DNA of 64,000 nt from Larix kaempferi (lineage: Eukaryota; Streptophyta; Pinopsida; Pinales; Pinaceae), in NCBI GenBank assembly GCA_027924585.1, contig BSBM01000372.1:35115001-35179000 (forward strand), read 5' to 3'. Of this stretch, positions 35,060 through 45,122 are shown in pieces (position 1 is the first letter of the stretch; every line of letters starts with the position of its first letter). The position numbers were made by a program, and so were the translations under genes. The notes beneath the pieces were generated by a model that was not told where the DNA came from, ran no database searches, and saw only the letters and a list, made by a program, of their open reading frames with translations.

Positions 35060-36160
35060 GAAGAATGCCATGATCCGTCGATCATGAAGAACGATGTTTG
35101 GGATGTGGTCCCAAGAGCTGAAGGGAAGTCTGTTGTGACTTCCAAATGGAACTATCAGATCAAGCATGCTGCAGATGACAGCATATAAAAGTGATGAAAT
35201 AGAAGATACACCAGATGGATTTCAAGATAGCCTTCTTGAATGGTGTAGTTGAAGAAGAAGTGTATGTGGAGAAGCCACTTGGTTCAGAGACACACGACAG
35301 GGAGTCATATATGTGCAGAACTTGGTATGGTAGACATCTTTCTATACAGTTTGGGCTTTACCAAGAGTAAAGCGGATTCCAACCTTTACTACAAGGTTGA
35401 GGAAGGAAATCCAGTGATACTACTTTTGTATGTGGATGACCTATTTGTTACATGTGAGGATAGATTTATTGCCGACACGCAGCGGAAACTTGCTGCCGAG
35501 TTAGAGATGAAGAACTTGGGTATGATGCACTACTTTCTTGGTATGGAGGTGTGGCAGAGTGCATATGGAATCTTCCTTGGACAAGGGAAGTATGCAGTAG
35601 AGATCCTGAAGATGTTCAGGATGATGGACTGTGAGGCTATGGCATTGAACCTGAAGCTTCTGTTTGATGCTTCATCTAATTCAGTTGATGTCACAATGTA
35701 TCGTCAGATGATTGGGTCCTCTATGTACCTGACGAACATGAGACCAGATATTTGCTTTGCGGTGAACACATTGAGCCAGTTCTTGACGGATTTGAGAGAT
35801 GTTCACCTGGTTGCTGTAAAGCATATTCTGAGGTACCTGAAGGGTACGGTTGATTATGGTCTCAAGTATGATGCGAATCAAAAGTTTAACCTGCAGGGTT
35901 ATGTTGATTCAGATTGGGCAGGCAGTGTTGCAGATAGGAAGAGGGCTTATGGGTGTTGCTTCAGTATGGGATCAGGTGTGATCTCTTGGTTTAGCAGGAA
36001 GTAGTCCCGCGTAGCACTAAGTACAACCGAAGCAGAGTATGTTGTGACGGATGAGCAGGTTGCATATGTATTGACCAAGCCATTGGACAGAGTGCATTTT
36101 GAGTACTTCAGAGAGAGGCTTGGTGCACTTCATATCGAGGTTCCTTCCAAAGGGAAGTGA
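35060..36160 (+). pseudogene. pol: Copia B reverse transcriptase-RNase H with two deletions
   Basis: Starts at SIMKNDVWDVVPRAEGKSVV, the RT N-terminus. A deletion follows near 35187, removing about 38 codons relative to copia A. QMDFKIAFLNGVVEEEVYVE continues in another frame, and a further gap removes the region around KKALYGLKQAP. The 251-codon frame at 35249-36004 then holds the catalytic YVDDLFVT and RNase H YVDSDWAG. A TAG ends it at 36002-36004. A second deletion removes the RNase H centre, leaving ALSTTEAEYVVTDEQ, VLTKPL and a stop near 36160. It cannot encode active enzyme. Where aligned, it stays very similar to copia A. Confidence 0.88.
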
Positions 36161-37817
36161 TGAGTACGGAAGATGTAGATGCACATGAGCTTTTCTGACA
36201 TGGTTGATGTGTTCTCCCATGGTCGTGATGTAATTGTTGAGCCATTCTCACATGGTGGTAGATGTGTTCTCCCATGGTGCAGATGTAAGGGCTGAAGCCA
36301 TTTTTCACATAGTGGTAGATGTGTTCTCCCATGGCGAAAAAGTAAGGGCTGGAGCCTTCCCTGAATGGTGGTAATGTGTTCTCCCATGTCGGTGGTGTAA
36401 GTGTTGGATGATGTGCATTTGGGTTGTGCTTCATGGATGATGAGATGATCTGAAGAGGATGATGTTATGATGATCAGGAGGATCATGGATGATGAGCATC
36501 AGGACAATGCTCTAGTTACTGCTCTGTATATCCATCAGGATGATGCTGGATATGATCAGTTGGATCATTTATATGTATATGTATGTACGCATCATGTTGG
36601 ATGTTGGATATGATCGGTTGGATCATTTGTATGTATTTTGTATATGCATCATGTTGGATGCTTGGAATATGTATCTGTATATGTATCAGGTGGATACATT
36701 GTATGATCACGTAGATCATGTATGTCGATATGTATCATGTATTTGTATTTGTATCAGGTGGATACACTGTATGATCAGGTGGATCATGTATGATGATATG
36801 TATCAGGTAGATACTTGGTATGCATCAGGTGGATGCATTGTATGATCAGGATGATCATGATGACGAGCTTCAGGGTGTTTATCCAGATGATATGTATCAG
36901 GATGGTACAGTGATGATGATTAGTGTGATCATGAGCATCAGGATGATGCTTTGTGTGATGATGATCCATTGGATCATGAGTATCAGGTTGATACTTGGAG
37001 GTTAGAGATGATATGTGGCAGGTTGTGCAAATAGCATGTAATCAGTCCTGGGAGATCTTGTCGGTCGTGCTGCGGCACATAAATGTTCCTGGGATACTAT
37101 TTTCGGTATTGCTATGTAGTATGTAATCAGTCCTCAGATATCCGATAGGTTGAGTTGTGTGCTCGTAATCAGTCTTGAGATGAGGTATTACTACGGAGAC
37201 ATGGAATCAGTCCTGGAGATCCAAGAGGTTGAGCTGTGTGATGGTAATTAGTCCTAGGATGCTCTTTAGAGATATTTCCGGTAGTGTTGCGGCACATAAA
37301 TGTTCCTCGGATTCTCTTTAAAGTTTTTGTCTATCCACATGTAATCAGTCCTGGATATCTGAGAGGTTGAGCTGTGTGCTCGTAATAAGGCCTGGGATGC
37401 TCTTTATAGATCTTGCCGGTCGTGCTGCGGCACATAAATGTTCCTGGGTTTCTCTTTAAAGGTACTGTGGAGGAGATGCATGTAATCAGTCCAGGGAGAT
37501 CTTGTCGGTCGTGCTTAGGCACATAAATGTTCCTGGGATACTCTTTATGGTATTGCATCCGCACATAAAATTAGTCCTGAGAGGCCACCTCTATCAGACT
37601 GTTCGCACAGATGATGAAGACCTGCAGGTGGTGGTCCTACATCCAGTATGAAAAAGGACTGGCTCTGTAGAACTTCCTATGACGAGTAGATTCAGAGATT
37701 GATTGAGATAGTAGCAGCAGTGACAATGATGATGACTCGATGATTATTATCTAGTGACGATGATCCAAAGAAGATGACTTGTGCTAGAAGACTTGTGTCG
37801 AGAAATACCTTCCTAGT
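36161..37817 (+). repeat. Repeat-rich non-coding tail of copia B
   Basis: Three blocks: (1) 36190-36400, four repeats of (A/G)TGTGTTCTCCCATG; (2) 36480-37010, many GATCA/TATCAGG(T/A)(G/T)GAT...CAT units made from GTATCAGGTGGATAC-like half-palindromes; (3) 37020-37570, repeats of CATGTAATCAGTCCTGGGA and GGCACATAAATGTTCCTGGG about 60-100 bp apart. No conserved long frame. Block 2 and block 3 types recur in copia A at 45230-46500. Confidence 0.8.
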
Positions 37818-37827
37818 TAAGAGGGAG

Positions 37828-38472
37828 TGTTGATGTATATGTAACTTCAAAATGTAATTCACATATATGTGTTTGTATTCCTATAGAGATGTTATTATTC
37901 CTCTATACGGAAGTGTCGTCATTTATATTGTAAGTGTCGTAACTTATACTTGATGGGTTATTAGACCACCTTGTTGGGGTCGGCCCTATATAAGTCATGT
38001 GGGTCAAAGGGTTATTAGACCACCCTATTGGGGGTCATCCATGTGGGTCAAAGGGTTATTAGACCACCCTAGTGGGGGTCGGCCCAGTCAGCATTATGTT
38101 AAGTGGTTAAGTTGAGGCCGACCTAGTTGAGTAAAGGTCAAGTCAAGTTAGTGTATAAATAGAGAGTGTGTCTCTCTCATTTTACACATTCTATTCTCTC
38201 ACTCACACTTGGGAGAGTGGCGCACTTGTGGAGGAGGAGGCTCTGCTGCTAGGAGAAGACTATCTCTTGTATTCTAGTTGTATCATTGCTCTATCTATCT
38301 ATGAGGAAGTTATTGGGGTTTTTCACCTTTATGGTTTTCCCTAAGTAAACTCTGTGTCTCTTGTGTGCTTGCATTATTGTGTCCATGATTGATATGCTGT
38401 AGATTTGCTATACATGTTGTTCTCTCAGTTAAGATCCTAGATCAGATTGAAGTAAATTCTGAAAATTTAACA
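37828..38472 (+). repeat. 3' LTR of copia B
   Basis: Preceded by the polypurine tract AAGAGGGAG (37819-37827); ends TTTAACA at 38472, followed by the AGAAG duplicate. Confidence 0.95.
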
Positions 38473-39000
38473 AGAAGCACATTTGAACATGATAGAATGT
38501 GTCTTGTAAATGAGATGAGAGCACAATTTTTGAAGCTTGTTATGAGATCAGAAGGAACTTTCCAAAAGTTTAGACAAAGAAGATTCTTTCCTTCGAATAT
38601 TAGAAGTCAACTTCGTGTTGAATATGATAAGTCAAGGAATCAATCGAATCAGGAAACTGCAGCACAATTGGCATCATGTTTTGCCCGATGCCACTTGTCA
38701 ACAAGTGGAACAACTATTTAAATCATGGGAAAAACAGTCTAAGAAATCATTGATTGCACCACCAACAGTAAGTTTTTCCTAATTTTATATGTTATCTCAT
38801 TCGATTTTCATTTTATAGTGTGAGGAGTCATAATGTGTGTGTTTAATTATTGATATGTCCTCTCAGTTCAATAACTATCTTCTGAGATTAAAACCAATCA
38901 ACAAATATGGAGAAGAGGCTTATCGTGAATCACATCGATTTGGAAAGCACAAGGAAAAAAATGGTTTTAAAAAAAAAATAAAAAAATCATGTCTTTCCCT
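38473..39000 (+). pseudogene. Transposase-like locus resumed after copia B
   Basis: Continues the exon cut at 31357: KDNR, then FEHDRMCLVNEMRAQFLKL and FQKFRQRRFFPSNIRS. Near 38640-38660 the sensible frame changes (one-base indel), and the text continues as DATCQQVEQLFKSWEKQ to APPT. A GT-AG intron is plausible at 38768-38866 (GTAAGT...TCTCAG, 99 bp). The next exon reads FNNYLLRLKPINKYGEEAYR and turns very basic (poly-Lys) near 38975. That one exon reads on across a 7.1-kb insert, with its target duplicate, shows the locus predates copia B. Confidence 0.6.
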
Positions 39001-39068
39001 CCAATAGTGAGTATTATATTAGTTGAATTCATTACATTTCAGCATGTCTTTATCAATCTAGTTGATTT

Positions 39069-39569
39069 GTGGTTGAAGTTACAATTTTTGCTCAAACTCT
39101 GACTTTGTCCACCTCGCTAATTGTAGAAAATGAGCCAGTCTGGTGTGATCAAACACAAAAAATTCAGGGGGAACTTGGTTCTGATACCCTAATGATGGTT
39201 TCTGATACCCTAATGATGGTTTCTGATACCCTAATGATGGTTGATGACAATAAAAATAAAACTTTGGGTCTTTCATCATCGACAAAAGAGGCATTGGAGA
39301 CCAGAAAAATACAAGAATTGAATGGAGCAACTATTGTTGATATGCCATTGATGAAATCTATGATTCACAATAGAAGGTGTCTTTCATACTCAATAAATGG
39401 GGAAGCGCAAAGTGCTGATGAAAAATAAATTCAATGGACATCTCTTGGCATCCAAGTATTGGAAGCTAACAATCATATTAAAACTAGTCTTGATAAACCA
39501 AGTATGAGACAACCAAAAAAGAGAAAAGTCCAAAATGATCTTAAATCAACATTGTATGCAAAGTGGTGA
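39069..39569 (+). pseudogene. Transposase-like locus, 3' end with SV40-type nuclear localisation motif
   Basis: Frame 39069-39428, then a TAA, then the same frame on to a natural-looking stop at 39567-39569. It holds three tandem copies of a 21-bp unit (39179-39241, peptide SDTLMMV) and a PKKRKV stretch (39513-39530), identical to the classical basic nuclear import signal. The last codons (VQNDLKSTLYAKW, stop) lie within the first unit of the 164-bp tandem array. A nuclear protein is inferred. It is linked to the upstream exons by order and strand only. Confidence 0.5.
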
Positions 39570-39949
39570 AGAACATAACATTCGTAATGAAATGGAATTC
39601 ATATGGTCTTAATATATTAAGAGACCTATTTTGTTGATATTGTGGTGATATTTATGGCCTTAATGTATTAAGAGACTTGTTTTGTTGAAAGGTCCAAAAT
39701 GATCATAAAGCAACATTGTATGCAAAGTGGTGAAGAACATAACACTAGTAATGAAATGACATTCATATTGTCTTAATATATTAAGAGACCTATTTTGTTG
39801 ATATTTTGGTGACATTTATGACCTTAATGTATTAAGAGACCTGTTTTGTTGAAAGGTCCAAAATGATCATAAAGCAACATTGTATGCAAAGTGGTGAAGA
39901 ATATAACATTCGTAATGAAATGGCATTCATATGGTCTTAATATATTAAG
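39524..39949 (+). repeat. 164-bp tandem array, left part
   Basis: The marker GTCCAAAATGATC recurs at 39528, 39692 and 39856, exactly 164 bp apart. Units include ATGCAAAGTGGTGAAGAACA and two TTAAGAGAC(C/T)TGTTTTGTTG-type stretches. The array is cut at TTAAG (39945-39949) by copia A and resumes at 47349. Confidence 0.93.
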
Positions 39950-40540
39950 TGTTGATGTATATGTAACTTCGGAATGTATTTCATCTGTGTATTATATATA
40001 TATATTTATTGTACCCTTATAAGAGATGTGTTATTCCTCTATAAGGAAGTGTCGTCATGTGGATTGACAAGTGTTGCAAGTGTGTGTACTTGCCGATGGG
40101 TTATTAGACCACCATATGGAGTCGGCCCTGATTAATATATAATATAATGTGGATGTATCTAAGTAGACAAGTCGGCCCCAGTAGGTCACTGGGGCAAAAG
40201 GTGAGTATAAATAGAGATAGGAGATCTCTATTTTACTCACTCGGAAAAAGTAACTCACTCTCTCTCTGGAAAGTGGCGTACTAGTGAGGAGGAGGAGGAT
40301 CATCTGCTAGGAGACTATCTCAGTGTTATTTGGTTGAGCCATTGCTCTCTCTATCTCTGAGGAAGTTGTGGGGTTTTTCACCTTAGGGTTTTCCCCACGG
40401 AAACTCTGTGTCTCTTGTCTCTATGCTTTTGATTCTTGTGATGCTTGTGATATTATGATTTTCATGCATTGATATACTGTAGATGTTATTCTCTCAGCAA
40501 AGATCCTAGAGTATAATGAATTAATGCTCAAAATTTAACA
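39950..40540 (+). repeat. 5' LTR of copia A
   Basis: Starts TGTTGATGTATATG, ends AAATTTAACA. Contains one GGGTTATTAGACCACC unit near 40098 and a TATA box at 40206. Confidence 0.95.
40206..40214 (+). promoter_or_regulatory. TATA box in the copia A 5' LTR
   Basis: TATAAATAG followed by an inverted repeat GAGATAGGAGATCTC and pyrimidine-rich sequence. Copy at 46998-47006 in the 3' LTR. Confidence 0.75.
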
Positions 40541-40552
40541 TGGTATCAGAGC
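40541..40552 (+). other. Primer binding site of copia A
   Basis: TGGTATCAGAGC directly after the LTR; tRNA-Met type. The leader from 40553 to 41114 has no coding motif. Confidence 0.92.
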
Positions 40553-41114
40553 TTAACTGAGAAGAAGACATTTTGCAGTGACGGAAGCTTGTATTCCTTG
40601 ATTATTGGGTTTCTCTCCACAGATTTTTGAAATTCAGTATAGTAGATTGGATCTACTCATCAAGGCACATCTATCTGTCCAATCAGAATTCAGTTCCGAG
40701 CATTTTCAGATTTGGCCGTAAAAATTAGGGTTTCCACAAAAATAGGAATTTCTGGAAACTGAAGACACAGCTGGAAGCTCCTTGCAAAAATCGAAGGTTA
40801 GAGCTTTGGATCGAGATTTTTGGCTGGATAGATCTCCGGGAAACTCAAACCCTAATTCAGGGCTCTCCCTAGTGAACCCAGGAGGACAAAAAGGAAATTT
40901 TGAAGGGCAAGACCTTGCTGATCTCAGATTCTAAATGTACTAGGCTAATCAACTCTCCAAGGTGCATCTTTCTATCCTTTTAGAATTTTGAATTTCACAT
41001 TTTGAATTTTTAGGGTTTCTCTGACAAACCCTAATCTGGGACCAGATCCAGTTTTCAGCACTTCAAGTGGTAAGTCCTAAACCTTTTCTATTTCCATTTG
41101 AAGTACTCTTAAAG

Positions 41115-41660
41115 ATGTCTCTTCACACCAAGCTTGAGGATAAGCTTGAAGGGGCTGATAACTTCCGATCCTGGAAGTATAGGATTGGGCTAATCCTGAA
41201 AGAGAATGAGATGGACTCATATGTGAAAGAAGACATCCCTATCCCAGAGGATGAAGAGGCCAAGGAATTGCACAAGAAGAACTTGGTCAAGGCAAAGAGA
41301 ATCATTGCTGATTCTATCAAAGACCATCTCATACCCCATGTGTCTTCTCTCAACACACCCAAGGAGATGTTTGAATCATTGACCAAGCTATTTGAAGGAA
41401 AGAACATAAATCGGAAGATGACCCTGCGGAACCAATTGAAAGCAGTAAAGTTTCAGAATGGAGAAACCATTCAATCTTATTTTTCAAGGGTCTCCCAGAT
41501 CAAGGAACAACTAGAAGCAGTGGATGAAATGGTGGAGAATGGTGAAGTGGTGATAACCACTCTAAATGGCCTACCCAGGTCATGGGATTCTTTTATTCAA
41601 GGAATTTTTGCAAGGAAGAAGTTGATCTCCTTCAACAAACTGAAGGAAGAATGCTCTTAA
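41115..41660 (+). pseudogene. gag: Copia A gag (capsid part), ended by tandem stops
   Basis: Particle protein. The start ATG is taken at 41115 (MSLHTKLEDKLEGADNFRSW), which begins the family-like N-terminus; an upstream in-frame ATG at 41067 would add 16 residues. The WKYRIGLIL motif and LRNQLKAVKFQNGETIQSYF are typical of plant copia gag. TAA at 41658-41660 and again at 41664-41666 stop it before the zinc knuckle, which lies in the same frame downstream (41802). If both are decay, the original was one gag-pol frame from 41115 to 45122. If translated as is, the product is a capsid-only protein of 181 residues. Confidence 0.85.
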
Positions 41661-41693
41661 AAATAAGCTAGGCTTATAGCTTGTGAGGAAAAG

Positions 41694-44600
41694 ATGGGAG
41701 GAGAAGATCAAGCTCTTGCAGCTCACACCAAAAGAAGCAAAACCAAGAAGGATCACTCTCACCACAAAATATCTCATCAAAGGAGTAAGAAGGACCTAAG
41801 ATGCTTTACATGCAATCAGAAGGGTCACTATGCTTCAGATTGTCCCAAGAACAAAAGGGATAATAACAACAAATTCAGTAAGAAGAAGAAGGGCAGCAAA
41901 AGAAGATTTCATGCTCATGTTGCCGAAGATGATGAACCCCCAAAGAAGAAGGCTAGGGCAGAAAGTGATAGTGATGATGTCTCATCAAGTGAAGAAGAGT
42001 ATGTTCTGATCTCTGCTCTCACAGGTACAATCTCCCATGGTTGTAATGATTGGTTAATTGATAGTGGGGCATCCAAACACATGACTGGATTCAAAGAATC
42101 GTTTGTGAACCTATCTGAACATGAATCACCCCATAAGGTGAAACTTGGGGATGATTATCAATACCCAATCAAAGGAAGTGGTGAAGCCTCCTACAACCTA
42201 GATTCTGGAAAATCTCTGAAGATGAAGGAAGTCCTCTATGTACCTGGGCTCAAGAAGAACTTACTCTCCATCTCTACATTGGATGCAAAAGGTATGAGGG
42301 TTGCATTTGTAGATGGCCAAGTCCTAATGTGGCCAAAGGGAAAGACAATAGATGATGTAGTAGTGATTGGAGAGCAAGAGGGAGGACTGTATAAATTGAA
42401 GGGACAACCTGAACATGCCATGGTGCATGAATCCATGGAGCCAAGTGAACTTTGGCATAGAATACTTGCTCATATGCACTATAGGGCACTTCCAATTGCA
42501 AGCAAGGTAGTAGAGGGTCTTCCTGAAATCAAGACCAAACATGAAGGTGTTTGCAAAGGATGTGCAAAAGGTAAGAACATTAAGAAGGCTTTCCCAAGCA
42601 GTGAAAGCAAGGCAAAAGACATTCTGGAAATCATACACTCAGATGTATTTGGCCCTATGTCATCTAGTTCCCTGAGTGGGTATGTTTACTATGTATCATT
42701 TATCGATGGCTTCTCCACGAAGACTTGGGTATACTTCTTGAAGGGAAAAGATGAGGTGCTTGATAAATTCAAGGAATTCAAAACCTTGATGGAGAATCAA
42801 ACTGACAAGAAAATCAAGACATTCAGATCTGACAATGGTGGGGAACCCACCTCAAGTGACTTCAAGAAGCTTTGCAGTGATTCAGGGATTAAGAGGGAGT
42901 TGACTGCTCCTTATAATCCTCAACAGAATGGAGTTGTAGAAAGGAAGAACAGAACTATCATGGAAGCAGCAAGGGCAATGTTGAATGACCAGGATCTTCC
43001 TATGCATCTATGGGAAGAAGCAGCTAGAACAGCTATATATGTGCAGAACAGAACACCCCACAAGATATTGGACAACAAGACACCAGAAGAGGTCTTTTCT
43101 GGTAAGAAACTTGAAGTCAGCCATCTCAGAATATTTGGTTGTCCAGTATATACTCATGTCCCAAAAGAGAAGAGGACTAAACTAAATCCTTCAGGAAAGA
43201 AGGGCATCTTTGTGGGTTATAGTGAAAGCTCAAAGGCTTACAGAATATACTTTCCAGGGTTCAAGAAAATTGATGTTAGTAGGGATGTAACATTTGATGA
43301 AAACTCAGCATTCATCAAATCAAGAAAGGCACCTACCGAAGGTTATGAAGAACCTAAGGAAACAAGATTTCAGGACACTACCATGACTGAAGCAGTTCCA
43401 GAAATTGTTCGTGAGTTTGAAGATCCACAAGAATTTGTAGATCCACCCCGTGAGGATAACTCTCACAAGAGGAAACCTGTATGGGCTAGAGAGCTCATTC
43501 ACGATGCAGAAAGATTTGGCATTCCAGAAGAAGAACACAAAGCAAAGAAGAGAACCAGATCACACACCAATTATGTTGCTTTACTCTGTGACATTATGAA
43601 CAAAGAGCCTTCCAGTTATGAAGAGGCAGCAGAAAAGAAAGAATGGAAGGATGCTATGGTTGAGGAATACCAATCAATAATGAAGAATGATGTTTGGGAT
43701 GTTGTCCCAAGACCTAAAGAGAAGTCTGTTGTGACTTCCAATTGGATTTACAAAATCAAGCATGTTGCAGATGGCAGTGTAGAAAAATACAAAGCAAGAT
43801 TCGTAGCTCGTGGTTTCTCTCAGAAAGAAGGAATATATTATGAAGAAACCTTTGCACCTGCAGCCAGGTACACTTCCATCAGAACAGTGCTTGCCCTGGC
43901 TGTAGCAATGAAATGGAAAATACACCAGATGGATGTCAAGACTGCTTTCCTGAATGGTGTAGTACAAGAGGAAGTATATGTGGAACAGCCACTCGGTTTT
44001 GAAATACATGAAAAGGAATCATATGTATGCAGATTGAAGAAAGCCTTATATGGCTTGAAGCAAGCTCCCAGAACCTGGTATGGTATGATGGACAATTTCC
44101 TATCTAGTTTGGGCTTTACCAAGAGTAAAGCGGATTCCAACCTTTACTACAAGGTTGAGGAAGGGAATCCTGTGATTCTACTACTGTATGTGGATGACCT
44201 ATTTGTGACAGGAGATGACAGACTGATTGCAGATACTAAAAGGAAGCTTGCAGCTGAATTCGATATGAAAGATTTAGGAATGATGCACTATTTCCTAGGT
44301 ATGGAGGTGTGGCAGAATACAGGTGGGATCTTCCTTGGTCAAGGGAAGTACACAGTAGATATCCTGAAGAGATTTGGAATGATGGATTGCAAGGCCATGG
44401 CCACACCTATGGCATCGAATCTGAAGCTTCTATGTGATGCTTCATCTGAGCCGATTGATGTCTCTATGTATCGTCAGATGATTGGGTCCTTGATGTACCT
44501 GATGAACACGAGACCAGACATTTGCTTTGCTGTGAACACATTGAGCCAGTTCCTGACAGATCCGAGGAGTGTTCACCTGGTTGCTGTAAAGCATGTTCTG

Positions 44601-45122
44601 AGGTACCTGAAGGGTACAGTGGATTATGATCTCAAGTATGAAGCGAATCAAAAGTTTAACCTACAGGGTTATGTTGATTCAGATTGGGCTGGCAGTGCTG
44701 TAGATAGGAAGAGCACATCTAGGTGCTGCTTCAATATGGGATCAGGTGTGATCTCTTGGTTTAGCAGGAAGCAGTCCTGTGTAGCACTAAGTATAGCTGA
44801 GGCAGAGTATGTTGCAGCCTATTCAGCTAGTTGTGAGGCAGTATGGCTACGGAAGCTACTGTCTGAGCTATTTGATCTCCCGTTGGAGGCTACTGGTATC
44901 TTCTGTGATAACCAGAGTTGTGTGAAGCTGTCCGAGAACCCAGTGTTTCATGACAGGTCGAAACACATAGAGATCAAATATCACTATATCAGGGATATGG
45001 TGCAGAGAGGAGCTGTGAAGCTCCTATATGTTGCGACAGACGAGCAGATTGCAGATGTGCTGACGAAGCCACTATCCAGGGTGAAGTTTGAGTACTTCAG
45101 AGAGAGGCTTGGCGTTCTTTAG
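41694..45122 (+). CDS. pol: Copia A nucleocapsid-protease-integrase-RT-RNase H polyprotein
   Basis: 1142 codons without a break, in frame with gag. In order: zinc knuckle CFTCNQKGHYASDC (about residue 37); Asp/Ser/Lys-rich linker; protease LIDSGASKHMTG (catalytic Asp about 123); integrase HHCC (LWHRILAHMHYR, then CKGCAKGK); DDE core (HSDVFGPM, FRSDNGGE, NPQQNGVVERKNR); a linker; RT (NWIYKIKHVADG, DVKTAFLNG, catalytic YVDD about 832-835); and RNase H (YVDSDWAGS about 993, ALSIAEAEY, DVLTKPL). All catalytic motifs are present. The first ATG after the gag stops is used as the nominal start; how the pol protein would start in the cell is unclear because of those stops. Likely functional if read through or initiated internally. 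Confidence 0.93.
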   Translation: MGGEDQALAAHTKRSKTKKDHSHHKISHQRSKKDLRCFTCNQKGHYASDCPKNKRDNNNKFSKKKKGSKRRFHAHVAEDDEPPKKKARAESDSDDVSSSEEEYVLISALTGTISHGCNDWLIDSGASKHMTGFKESFVNLSEHESPHKVKLGDDYQYPIKGSGEASYNLDSGKSLKMKEVLYVPGLKKNLLSISTLDAKGMRVAFVDGQVLMWPKGKTIDDVVVIGEQEGGLYKLKGQPEHAMVHESMEPSELWHRILAHMHYRALPIASKVVEGLPEIKTKHEGVCKGCAKGKNIKKAFPSSESKAKDILEIIHSDVFGPMSSSSLSGYVYYVSFIDGFSTKTWVYFLKGKDEVLDKFKEFKTLMENQTDKKIKTFRSDNGGEPTSSDFKKLCSDSGIKRELTAPYNPQQNGVVERKNRTIMEAARAMLNDQDLPMHLWEEAARTAIYVQNRTPHKILDNKTPEEVFSGKKLEVSHLRIFGCPVYTHVPKEKRTKLNPSGKKGIFVGYSESSKAYRIYFPGFKKIDVSRDVTFDENSAFIKSRKAPTEGYEEPKETRFQDTTMTEAVPEIVREFEDPQEFVDPPREDNSHKRKPVWARELIHDAERFGIPEEEHKAKKRTRSHTNYVALLCDIMNKEPSSYEEAAEKKEWKDAMVEEYQSIMKNDVWDVVPRPKEKSVVTSNWIYKIKHVADGSVEKYKARFVARGFSQKEGIYYEETFAPAARYTSIRTVLALAVAMKWKIHQMDVKTAFLNGVVQEEVYVEQPLGFEIHEKESYVCRLKKALYGLKQAPRTWYGMMDNFLSSLGFTKSKADSNLYYKVEEGNPVILLLYVDDLFVTGDDRLIADTKRKLAAEFDMKDLGMMHYFLGMEVWQNTGGIFLGQGKYTVDILKRFGMMDCKAMATPMASNLKLLCDASSEPIDVSMYRQMIGSLMYLMNTRPDICFAVNTLSQFLTDPRSVHLVAVKHVLRYLKGTVDYDLKYEANQKFNLQGYVDSDWAGSAVDRKSTSRCCFNMGSGVISWFSRKQSCVALSIAEAEYVAAYSASCEAVWLRKLLSELFDLPLEATGIFCDNQSCVKLSENPVFHDRSKHIEIKYHYIRDMVQRGAVKLLYVATDEQIADVLTKPLSRVKFEYFRERLGVL

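Larger units (their letters stand above)
31358..38472 (+). mobile_element. Copia element B, complete ends but deleted pol
   Basis: 7115 bp with matching 645-bp LTRs (31358-32002 and 37828-38472) and a perfect 5-bp target duplication AGAAG (31353-31357 and 38473-38477). Inside are a PBS, a long leader with a 177-bp duplication, a gag scrap, an integrase scrap, RT-RNase H with two deletions, and a repeat-rich tail. By eye the LTRs differ at about 20 positions (roughly 3%). The interior is far more damaged than the LTRs suggest, so it was probably already defective when it inserted and was mobilised by a relative such as copia A. It splits an exon of the transposase-like locus. Confidence 0.93.

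Noticed and set aside
41123-44651. Minus-strand frames of 60-110 codons under the copia A gag and pol genes
   Set aside because: Shadows of the plus-strand coding sequence, which has all the catalytic motifs.
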